Of a stretch of 64,000 nucleotides of DNA, positions 17,223-25,071 are shown in pieces (within the stretch, counting starts at the first letter, position 1; the number at the start of each line of letters is the position of its first letter). The notes under the pieces were generated by a model. That model worked only from the letters and a program-made list of their open reading frames with translations, searched no databases and was not told the origin of the DNA. Position numbers and translations under genes: made by a program. Location: assembly GCA_013112555.1 (NCBI GenBank), contig JABFGK010000001.1, positions 1,586,581 to 1,650,580 on the forward strand, in the 5' to 3' direction. The stretch is from Planctomycetota bacterium (lineage in GTDB: Bacteria > Planctomycetota > Phycisphaerae > Phycisphaerales > UBA5793).

Positions 17223-20200
17223 ATGCCACGACGATCTGCCTTGTACGGTGTCTTGCAATCTCGTCTCGCATGCCTGACCACCTGCTGCTGCCTGCTGATA
17301 CTGACCGGCACTGCCGACGCGCAGTTCCCGGCCGATGCCGACTACCCCGGACTCAGCAAACTCCAGACGGTGGCCGAGGCCAGCGACTATCAGGCCACCT
17401 CCCATCATGCACAAGTCGTGGCCCTCATGGAGCGACTCGCAGACGAATCCGAACAGGCATCACTGCTGAGCATGGGCATGACCAACGAGGGGCGGGATAT
17501 CCCGGTACTCGTGTTTGCCGATACCGTCGTCGACTCAGCACAGGCAGCGCAACTCCTGGCTGACAGCGAAGGCAAACTCATCGTTCTCGTGTTCGGCAAT
17601 ATCCATGCCGGTGAAGTCGCGGGCAAAGAAGCGTTGCTGAAGGTGGCGCGTGAACTGGCTACCGATGATCACCATCCGCTGCTGAATGATCTCATCATCG
17701 CGATTGCCCCGATCTACAACGCCGACGGCAATGAGCGGTTTGACAAAAACAATCGCCCGGGCCAGAAGGGACCGGCTCAGGGAATGGGACAGCGTGCCAA
17801 CGCACAAGGTCTTGATCTCAATCGCGACTTTATCAAGATGGAAGCCCCCGAAACTCGCGCATTGATCGGGTTCATGCGCCAGTGGGACCCGGCCATCGTG
17901 ATCGACACGCACACCACCAACGGCTCATTCCATCGGTACGTGGTGACCTATGCCGGGCCCAAGGTGCCGGCTGGTGATACCGAACTCATCAAGTATGTGC
18001 GCGACACGATGCTGCCGGCTGTGAGTACCGAACTTGAAGATCGGACCGGGATCCTCACGTTCCCATACGGTGACTTCAACCGTGACCACACTACCTGGAA
18101 CACGTTTCCGGCCCATGCACGGTACAGCACTTCATATGTCGGCATGCGCAACCGTATCGGCATTCTGTCTGAGGCCTACTCGTATGCGTCGTACCAGGAC
18201 CGCATCACCGGCTCACTTGAGTTTGTCCGCTCGTGCCTCACCTATGCCGCCGATCACACCGAGGACATCAGCAATCTGCTCAAGCGTGCAGACGAGCGCG
18301 GGAAGGCAGCCACATGGCCCGATGGCATTGCGATGCGCACCACCGACCGAGCAGCACAGGAGAAGGTCACCGTCAAGGGCTATGTCGAGGAGACTGCCCA
18401 GGGAGCACGTCGACCCCGCCCGCTGCTGGATCAGCCACGCGATTATGAAGATGTTGAACTGTGGGATCGGTTTGATGCGACCCACTCGGTCACGCCTCCC
18501 TGGGCCTATCTGATCCCTGCATCGTTTGAAGCGGAGATTGAGAAACTCAAGCGACATGGGCTCGAGATTGAAATCCTGCGCGAGGACATCGTCCTCGAAA
18601 CTGAGGTCTACCGCATCACGAATGCGCAGCGCCCGGATCGTGCATTTCAGGGGCATCGGCTGACCACACTGGAAGTCGAGATGCGTGACGAAGCCCGGAT
18701 GATCCCGGCCGGCACGCGCATTGTCAAGACGGCTCAGGCGCTTGGGAATCTGGCAGCCTATCTCCTGGAGCCATCCTGTGAAGACGGGTTGGCTGCCTGG
18801 GGCGGATTCGGTGCTGAGCAACTCAAGGCCGGCGATCCGTTTCCTGTCCAGCGTCTCGTGACCAAAGAACCGCCTGCACTTTTGACTGCCTCGGAGGGCC
18901 CGTTACCCGAGGACGTTGAGCCGGGCGGCAGGATCACGTTTGACCGCTGGTGGGTGCAGCGCGACATCCCACGATTCAATGAGAATGCCACCCGCGTGGG
19001 TCGGTGGCTTGACGATGAGCGCTATGTCCACTCAAAGGGCGGCGGTACCTGGTCGGTTGATGCGCGGACCGGGCAGATGGAAGCCTATCAGCAACCGGAG
19101 CAGGACACGAGCAGCCAGGACGACATGGTCGAGGCCCTGTTGGCAGTCGAGGACATTCCGGCCGATCGAAGGCAGTTGGCCAACTCCGTTCGGCGATCGC
19201 GCACACGGTCGGCCGACGGCTCTGCCGCCATGATCAATCTGTCCAATGATCTCTACTGGGTGGCCACCGACGGGTCATCGGCTGTGCGGCTGACTGACAG
19301 CCCGAATCGGAACGAGGAGATGGCTGAGTTGGCCGACGACGGCTCCGGCACGGCGTTCGTCTATGGCAATGACCTGTACGCTGTCGATGTCGAGACCCAG
19401 ACACTGCATCGGCTGACCAACGACGGCACCGATGTCATCCGGAACGGCCGGGCCGCCTGGGTGTACTTCGAGGAAGTGTTCGGCCGATCCTGGAAGACGT
19501 TCTGGACCAGCCCGAACGGTGACTATGTCGGGTTCCTCAGACTCGATTCGACCGATGTCCCGGTGTACACCATCGTCGACAACCGCCAGGTGAAGCAACG
19601 AATCGAGCATGACACCTATCCAAAGGTCGGCGAGCCGAATCCGACCGTCCGACTCGGGGTCGGGAACATCAACGACGGCTCCACGGCCTGGGTTGATCTG
19701 CCGGATCGCTATGACGGGCAGGAGATCCTCATCACGCGCGTGTTCTGGTATCCTGATTCGAGCCGCATGATCTTCTATGTGCAGGACCGTGTGCAGTCGT
19801 GGCTGGACTTCTGCACGGCCAACCCGGACGGGACGGATGTGAAGGTGCTCTTCCGCGATGAGAATGAGGGATGGATTGAGCCAAATCGTACCCCCACTTT
19901 TCTTGCGGACGGCTCGTTCCTGTTCTACAGCAATCGCACCGGCTACGACCATGTGTATCACTACGCCGCAGACGGCAGGCTCATCAGCCGGGTGACCCAG
20001 GGCGACGGCGATGTCCGGAGCATGGTCCGCATCGACGAGGCAAACCAGGTTCTGTACTTCATGAGCGAACTGGACTCCCCAACCGGCAGCGACTTCTATC
20101 GCGTCAACTTCGACGGCAGCAACCAGGTTCGCCTGACGGCCGACCAGGGCACCCACCAGGTGACCCTCAGCCCGGGCAATGTGCTGTTCATCGATTCCTG

Positions 20201-21077
20201 GTCCAACTGGCACACCCCGAATCAGGTGGCGGTACGCAGTGCCCTCGATGGATCGCTGGTCCGCACGTTGGACATCAATCCGGTCTTTGAGCGTGATCGG
20301 TATGACCTCGGCGAGTTTTCACAGTTCCAGATCATGACCGACGATGGTTTTGCACTGGAAGCCTCGATGCTGCTGCCTCCCGGGTTTGACCCAGCGAAGA
20401 AGTACCCAGTCTGGTACACGACCTACGGCGGGCCGAGTGCGCCGACCATCAGCGATTCCTGGCATGGATTGAGTGTGTGGGATGAGTGTCTCGCATCCGA
20501 AGGATTCATCCTTTTCCATGCAGACCCCCGATCTGCCAGCGGCAAGGGAGCCGTCTCAGCCTGGACAGCCTACAAGCAGCTCGGCGTGCAGGAGGCCATC
20601 GACATCACGACCGCGATCAACTGGCTGAAGTCGCATCCCTGGGTCGATGGGGACCGGATCGGGATGTCCGGCCACAGTTACGGCGGGTATATCACGGCCT
20701 ATGCCATGACCCATACCGACCTGTTCGCCGCTGGGATTGCCGGGGCACCCGTGACGGACTGGCGCGAATATGACACGATTTATACCGAGCGGTACATGCT
20801 GACGCCGGACCAGAATCCGGAGGGGTATTCAGCCTCATCCGTGATCGAGGCAGCCTCGAGACTGCATGGCCGGCTCCTGCTGGTCCACGGGGCATTGGAT
20901 GACAACGTGCACTCCCAGAACACGCTCCGGCTGGCCAAGGCCTTCCAGGACGCGAACAAGACCTTTGAAATGATGATCTACCCGGATTCCCGGCATGGGA
21001 TCTGGGGCAGCCACTACCGGCAACTCCAGATCGAGTTCATCCGCAAGACCCTCGGCTCGCCTGAGCCGGACAATTAA
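17223..21077 (+). CDS. Secreted bifunctional M14 carboxypeptidase / S9 dipeptidyl-peptidase IV-like fusion
   Basis: One 1,284-residue polypeptide holding two peptidases. A signal peptide (to about residue 35, ending TADAQF) is followed by an M14 zinc carboxypeptidase domain: zinc ligands in NIHAGE (His128, Glu131) and THTTNG (His230), an NRD motif, and catalytic Glu near 317 in GILSEAY. Then come a beta-rich linker, a DPP IV-type propeller ('NDLYWVATDGSSAVRLTD', 'YFEEVFGRSWKTFWTSPNG') and an S9 alpha/beta hydrolase domain with GHSYGG (Ser1152), GALDDN (Asp1226) and SRHGI (His1258). All catalytic residues are kept in both halves. AAGGAG lies six bases before ATG 17223; an ATG three bases earlier is the alternative. 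No frameshift or internal start suggests two genes. Confidence 0.92.
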   Translation: MPRRSALYGVLQSRLACLTTCCCLLILTGTADAQFPADADYPGLSKLQTVAEASDYQATSHHAQVVALMERLADESEQASLLSMGMTNEGRDIPVLVFADTVVDSAQAAQLLADSEGKLIVLVFGNIHAGEVAGKEALLKVARELATDDHHPLLNDLIIAIAPIYNADGNERFDKNNRPGQKGPAQGMGQRANAQGLDLNRDFIKMEAPETRALIGFMRQWDPAIVIDTHTTNGSFHRYVVTYAGPKVPAGDTELIKYVRDTMLPAVSTELEDRTGILTFPYGDFNRDHTTWNTFPAHARYSTSYVGMRNRIGILSEAYSYASYQDRITGSLEFVRSCLTYAADHTEDISNLLKRADERGKAATWPDGIAMRTTDRAAQEKVTVKGYVEETAQGARRPRPLLDQPRDYEDVELWDRFDATHSVTPPWAYLIPASFEAEIEKLKRHGLEIEILREDIVLETEVYRITNAQRPDRAFQGHRLTTLEVEMRDEARMIPAGTRIVKTAQALGNLAAYLLEPSCEDGLAAWGGFGAEQLKAGDPFPVQRLVTKEPPALLTASEGPLPEDVEPGGRITFDRWWVQRDIPRFNENATRVGRWLDDERYVHSKGGGTWSVDARTGQMEAYQQPEQDTSSQDDMVEALLAVEDIPADRRQLANSVRRSRTRSADGSAAMINLSNDLYWVATDGSSAVRLTDSPNRNEEMAELADDGSGTAFVYGNDLYAVDVETQTLHRLTNDGTDVIRNGRAAWVYFEEVFGRSWKTFWTSPNGDYVGFLRLDSTDVPVYTIVDNRQVKQRIEHDTYPKVGEPNPTVRLGVGNINDGSTAWVDLPDRYDGQEILITRVFWYPDSSRMIFYVQDRVQSWLDFCTANPDGTDVKVLFRDENEGWIEPNRTPTFLADGSFLFYSNRTGYDHVYHYAADGRLISRVTQGDGDVRSMVRIDEANQVLYFMSELDSPTGSDFYRVNFDGSNQVRLTADQGTHQVTLSPGNVLFIDSWSNWHTPNQVAVRSALDGSLVRTLDINPVFERDRYDLGEFSQFQIMTDDGFALEASMLLPPGFDPAKKYPVWYTTYGGPSAPTISDSWHGLSVWDECLASEGFILFHADPRSASGKGAVSAWTAYKQLGVQEAIDITTAINWLKSHPWVDGDRIGMSGHSYGGYITAYAMTHTDLFAAGIAGAPVTDWREYDTIYTERYMLTPDQNPEGYSASSVIEAASRLHGRLLLVHGALDDNVHSQNTLRLAKAFQDANKTFEMMIYPDSRHGIWGSHYRQLQIEFIRKTLGSPEPDN

Positions 21078-21173
21078 CGGTCTTGACCCTCTGCGCGGGG
21101 GTCCGTACCATGTCGGGCTTTTGACCGGGGCCCGGGTGCCCCACGACAATCAGATTGCCGCATACACGATCAT

Positions 21174-21246
21174 GCCTCCCTAGCTCAATTGGTAGAGCAG
21201 CGGACTCTTAATCCGTTGGTTGAAGGTTCGAGTCCTTCGGGGGGCA
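21174..21246 (+). tRNA. tRNA-Lys (anticodon CTT)
   Basis: A 73-base cloverleaf: acceptor GCCTCCC pairs with GGGGGGC, D arm GCTC/GAGC, anticodon stem GCGGA/TCCGT with loop CTCTTAA (anticodon CTT, reading AAG), T arm GAAGG-TTCGAGT-CCTTC and discriminator A. The CCA end is not encoded. It lies alone between the peptidase and the pseudopilin genes. Confidence 0.96.
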
Positions 21247-21284
21247 TTGTCTGTTTTTCCACCGGGTCACACACCGTATCGGGG

Positions 21285-21313
21285 TTGACAGGGCCGCTGC
21301 GATTCGGCATACT
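21285..21313 (+). promoter_or_regulatory. Candidate sigma-70 promoter
   Basis: A perfect -35 TTGACA at 21285-21290 is followed after 17 bases by CATACT at 21308-21313 (four of six to TATAAT). The predicted transcription start falls around 21320, at or next to the ATG at 21322, so the pseudopilin transcript would be leaderless or nearly so, or use the ATG at 21334. Confidence 0.5.
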
Positions 21314-21321
21314 GGAATCGA

Positions 21322-22143
21322 ATGGCGGCTCCCATGCTGGTCTCAACTGGAATCCATCCCAGGTCAAGCCGAGGCTTCACGCTCATCGAATTGCTCGTGG
21401 TCGTATCGATCATCGCACTGCTCATCGGTCTGCTTCTGCCTGCGCTGAGCCATGCCCGGGAGGCAGCACGTGCCGGCGGCTGCTCGTCGAACATGAGACA
21501 GATCGGTTATGCCCTGTACGGCTATGCTGCCGACTTCAAGGACTTCATCCCGCGCGAAGGCAGCGTGCACAAGTACTCTGACGGGAAGCGGATCTGGTTC
21601 TATCCCTGGCCGCGGGCGCTGTATCGATATGTCCGTCGTCTTCCCATGAGCACGCTCAACGATCTCGATCATCCTGACTGGGAAGACCGGTCACTCTATG
21701 ACGACATGGTACCGTATCAGTGCCCGTCATATCCCAATGCGCTGCACACCATTCACTATACGAACAACGGGTTGAACATGTCGGCCGATGGGCGCATCGG
21801 CAACGACAGTCAACATCCCACAGCATCAATCGACGAGTTTATTATGCCGGGGTACTCGATGTGGCTGTCGGAGTTCACGAGCGATCCGGACAACTCGCTG
21901 TACGAATCCATCAAGGATTACCCCTGGGCGGACCATCTCTACGACGTCTTCCTCGAAGTGCACATCAACGGTCCGGAGCGGGGTTCGAACAACTGGGGTA
22001 TCAATATCGCGCGGATCGGCAGCCGACGACACGGTGGGCGCGGCTCCAACGCCCTGTTTGCCGATGCACACGTCGAACAGCGCGAACGCGACACACTGCG
22101 GTCGCTCGATTCCTGGGATGACCGGACGTACCGCAGTTGGTAG
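21322..22143 (+). CDS. Type II secretion-like pseudopilin with H-x9-DG-type tail
   Basis: A 273-residue protein with a prepilin peptidase site, [27 protein letters not shown]: cleavage after Gly, with Glu at position 5 and a hydrophobic helix. The C-terminal part has '[17 protein letters not shown]', a variant of the H-x9-DG signature of the large DUF1559-like pseudopilin families of planctomycetes. Its role is probably in secretion or surface pseudopili; the body is a beta-rich globular domain. ATG 21322 and ATG 21334 are both possible. A similar gene runs off the window's right end. Confidence 0.87.
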   Translation: MAAPMLVSTGIHPRSSRGFTLIELLVVVSIIALLIGLLLPALSHAREAARAGGCSSNMRQIGYALYGYAADFKDFIPREGSVHKYSDGKRIWFYPWPRALYRYVRRLPMSTLNDLDHPDWEDRSLYDDMVPYQCPSYPNALHTIHYTNNGLNMSADGRIGNDSQHPTASIDEFIMPGYSMWLSEFTSDPDNSLYESIKDYPWADHLYDVFLEVHINGPERGSNNWGINIARIGSRRHGGRGSNALFADAHVEQRERDTLRSLDSWDDRTYRSW

Positions 22144-22292
22144 GTAAGCGGGTGGGTGGATCGAAGTGGCCGGCTATGCGTGTCTCTGGCTCACTCGGTA
22201 TCCCCCCGGCAGAACAGGCAAGCGATTACACACACACGCGTAGGGCATTGCGTCACTCTCAAATGGGTCGCTCCCAGTTCCAACACCCGGCC

Positions 22293-23366
22293 TCACTCCT
22301 CCCGAATCTCAATCATCACCGGCTCACCCTCAACAATGACGTTTGTGATTTCCGGCCTCGAAAGGACGTACATCCCTGCCGGGGCTATGTAGCCACTCGT
22401 CAGTGACTCGCTCGGGTCGGTGTCGATTTCGAATCGTGATGTGATCGACTTGCCCGGAAGCCAGTACACATACCAACTCGTTTTTGGCCCATACAGAATG
22501 CAGCCCTGCATGAAATAGCGCTTGGGTTGCTCACCGGCCGCCGTCGTCATGGCCACCGTGCTCGGCCCCCAGCGCGACTCGACGTGAAGGCGCGTCGTCC
22601 CGGTATTCCGGAGCGTAATTGTGCCCGTGATCTGTTCATGAAGCGCCCATATGGGTTTGTCCGGCTGAATCTCATACGTCATCCGGTTCGGGTTATCCTC
22701 CAGAGGCGGATCGGGTTGCGGAAACTTCTTGCTCACCTCCCGCGCTGTCGCCTCGCACTCCGCCCTCAGAGCAGCCCGCTTCTCGTCAGTCATGTCGCGA
22801 TGATCGGTTGTCTGCACACCGTCGTCCATCGATAAGAAGAAGAGCAGCTCTGCCTCTGGAGTACCGACAAAGGACAATCTCGGGCCTTCGAATTCGAGGA
22901 AGAGCCAGTCAGTCCCGTACTCTTTCTCAGGAAGTACCCGCCCGTCTACCCACAGCGCACAGTCAAGATCATAATTGAAGTCAATGCACTTGTTCCGCTG
23001 GAAGCACTCACGGGTGATTCGTCCGATCTCCGTGTTCACTTGGCGTGCCCACGCTGTCAGCTGATCCATCAAGGTGCCCGCCGGCAGGTCCGGCTGCTGC
23101 GCCAGATACTCACGAAGTCCGTCTTTCCGAAGGGAAAGGTGCCAACTGGCAACCTTGCTGTCATACGCACTAATGGCAATCTGTCCAGGGACATCTTCGA
23201 ATGCTTTAGCCGCCGCTGCCTCAAGTTCCTGTTCCAAGGCCTTGCGTGGGATGTACCCATGGTCTTGCGCGACGGCCAATGGGGAGAGCTGCCACGTGAC
23301 CGACGCAATCAAAACGATCAGTGCCGTGGTGCCGGCTTTTCCATCTGTTATTGCATGTGAGTTCAT
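22293..23366 (-). CDS. Secreted protein of unknown function
   Basis: A 357-residue protein with a signal peptide (TTALIVLIASVTWQLSPLAVAQ). The N-terminal half is helical ('RKALEQELEAAAAKAFEDVPGQ'). The C-terminal half is beta-rich ('GTITLRNTGTTRLHVESRWG', 'KSITSRFEIDTDPSESL', 'PAGMYVLSRPEI'), resembling an immunoglobulin-like or DUF-type sandwich for extracellular proteins. No catalytic motif is seen. It is convergent with the pseudopilin gene. I do not recognise it. Confidence 0.6.
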   Translation of the reverse strand: MNSHAITDGKAGTTALIVLIASVTWQLSPLAVAQDHGYIPRKALEQELEAAAAKAFEDVPGQIAISAYDSKVASWHLSLRKDGLREYLAQQPDLPAGTLMDQLTAWARQVNTEIGRITRECFQRNKCIDFNYDLDCALWVDGRVLPEKEYGTDWLFLEFEGPRLSFVGTPEAELLFFLSMDDGVQTTDHRDMTDEKRAALRAECEATAREVSKKFPQPDPPLEDNPNRMTYEIQPDKPIWALHEQITGTITLRNTGTTRLHVESRWGPSTVAMTTAAGEQPKRYFMQGCILYGPKTSWYVYWLPGKSITSRFEIDTDPSESLTSGYIAPAGMYVLSRPEITNVIVEGEPVMIEIREE

Positions 23367-23523
23367 GACATGGCTCCGGTTCTCGGTTCGTCCTGCCGTG
23401 AATGGCCCGCGCCTATTCTACCGAGTGCCAGGCGATTCGGCTCGTGATGGAAGGCCAGGTGTTGCGCGCTCTCCGGACATTATGGCGGTAGTCCGTCCGC
23501 CATATACCACGCCGCTCCTCCCT

Positions 23524-24588
23524 CTACCAATCATCCAGACCACTTCGGTTCTGCTTCTTGAACTCCTGGTACGTCCTGATCAGTCGTGCACGCTGCCTCT
23601 TCTCACGTTTCGTGAGCCGGTTCAGTTCCCATTGCAGTTTGTGATAACTGGTCAGCCGCTCCTCCGGAAGCGAACCGTTCTCAACTGCTGCCAGCACGGC
23701 ACAACCGGGCTCGGATTCGTGCTGACAGTCGTTGAATCGACACTCACGAGCGAGTGCATCAATATCATCGAAGACGGCATCGACGCCGTCCTCGCCCCCG
23801 GACAGTTGAAACTCGCGCATGCCAGGGGTGTCAATCAGGACCGCGCCGCCGGCCAGCGGAATCAGTTCTCGCTGTGTGGTCGTATGACGGCCGTGGCTGT
23901 CGTGCTCGCGGACGGCTGCAGTGTGCTGACGCTCGTACCCTGCCAGTCGATTGATGATCGTGGACTTGCCGACGCCTGATGACCCAATGAACGCGATCGT
24001 CTCGCCCGGCTTGAGATATGCGTCCAGCGCTTCCAGTCCGGTTGCCTCGATGGCACTGATCGCGTGAATCGGCGTGCCGATGGCGACTGTGGCCACCTTC
24101 TTGATGACCTCATCGAGATGCTCCGGCTGCAGATCCGACTTATTCAGCAGGATGACGGGCGATGCACCACCTTCGCAGGCCAGCAGGAGTGTCCGCTCGA
24201 TCCGGCGTGCATTGAGATCGTGATCAAGCCCGCTGACGAGAAAGACCGTATCGATGTTGGCGGCAACGACTTGCTCATCCGAACGTGTGCCGGCCACCTG
24301 TCTGGTAAAGCAGCCGCGCCGCGGGAGCACGGATTGAATCACGCCGCTGCTGTTTTGCAGGTCAGCGTCAATAGCGACCCAGTCGCCCACGGCAGGCAGA
24401 TCCGATGCGCTTTGGGCGCGATGACGCAGCCGCCCACTGAGGGTGATACGCAGTTCGCCGGAGTCGGTCAGTGCCAGGTAATTAAGACGGCGCTCGACGC
24501 TGATGCGCCCCGGCAGATAGTTCGACGGTGGAAGTGAGTTGAATTCGTTCTCAAAGAACTCGGACCAGCCGATGGATTTGATATTCAC
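23524..24588 (-). CDS. rsgA: Ribosome small-subunit GTPase RsgA
   Basis: A circularly permuted GTPase that acts in late 30S assembly. The order is OB-fold region ('GRLRHRAQSASDLPAVGDWVAID'), G4 NKSD, G1 P-loop GSSGVGKST, G3 DTPGM, then a C-terminal zinc-binding domain with CRFNDCQHESEPGC (Cys-x5-Cys-x-His-x5-Cys). This is the diagnostic RsgA layout. GTG 24588 is used because the preceding open frame up to 24822 carries no RsgA sequence; this gives 354 residues. It is divergent from the toxin-like gene at 25072. Confidence 0.92.
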   Translation of the reverse strand: MNIKSIGWSEFFENEFNSLPPSNYLPGRISVERRLNYLALTDSGELRITLSGRLRHRAQSASDLPAVGDWVAIDADLQNSSGVIQSVLPRRGCFTRQVAGTRSDEQVVAANIDTVFLVSGLDHDLNARRIERTLLLACEGGASPVILLNKSDLQPEHLDEVIKKVATVAIGTPIHAISAIEATGLEALDAYLKPGETIAFIGSSGVGKSTIINRLAGYERQHTAAVREHDSHGRHTTTQRELIPLAGGAVLIDTPGMREFQLSGGEDGVDAVFDDIDALARECRFNDCQHESEPGCAVLAAVENGSLPEERLTSYHKLQWELNRLTKREKRQRARLIRTYQEFKKQNRSGLDDW

Positions 24589-25071
24589 AGTGATATGTTC
24601 CCGAATGAAAGCATGAGTGACGGTAGGAACCGTCGTCGTGCTCCACACGCGGCCGCATCGATTCAAACCGGGAATCTCAACATTATTAATTGTGAGGGCG
24701 GTTACTCGTGTGCGGTCTGGAGCGCCACGACAGCGACGAATGTGTTGAACAAGGTTTCCGACATAGGGGCGCTCCTTTCGCATAATGAACTGCACAGTGT
24801 GCAATGTTGATGCTGACAGCATACGAGGTCGGGAAGCGTTCGTCCAGCCCGATTGGTGTTCTCACACTGATAAACGGATCGGGATGTGGCCGTACTGTCA
24901 GTGTTGATGTGTGTGCGTTGAGGCTTGTTCGGGAGATTCACCTGTTTATACTCCGACCCATGTCGTGAGAGTCTTCGGAGATGCCTTCAGCACGTCCGGA
25001 AGGCTCGCTTCACAAGCAGTGGCGTTGTTTCCAAATCACGACGCCATGACCGTTCGAGAGAGGATGCTACC
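24589..25071. other. 483-base divergent intergenic region
   Basis: The space between rsgA (minus) and the toxin-like lipoprotein gene (plus). Open frames on both strands here lack recognisable sequence. The one feature I can support is a candidate promoter at 24926-24953. Short AT-richer stretches (around 24680-24700) could hold the rsgA promoter. Confidence 0.5.
24926..24953 (+). promoter_or_regulatory. Candidate sigma-70 promoter for the toxin-like operon
   Basis: TTGTTC, a 16-base spacer, then TATACT. This would give a leader of about 110 bases before the GTG at 25072. Only the sequence match supports it. Confidence 0.4.

Noticed and set aside
19275-20213. 312-codon antisense frame within the M14-S9 fusion
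   Set aside because: Lies wholly inside the propeller region of an intact gene; Val/Glu-rich shadow composition.
24589-24822. N-terminal extension of rsgA to 24822
   Set aside because: The residues do not resemble RsgA and the conserved OB-fold region starts later; GTG 24588 fits better.
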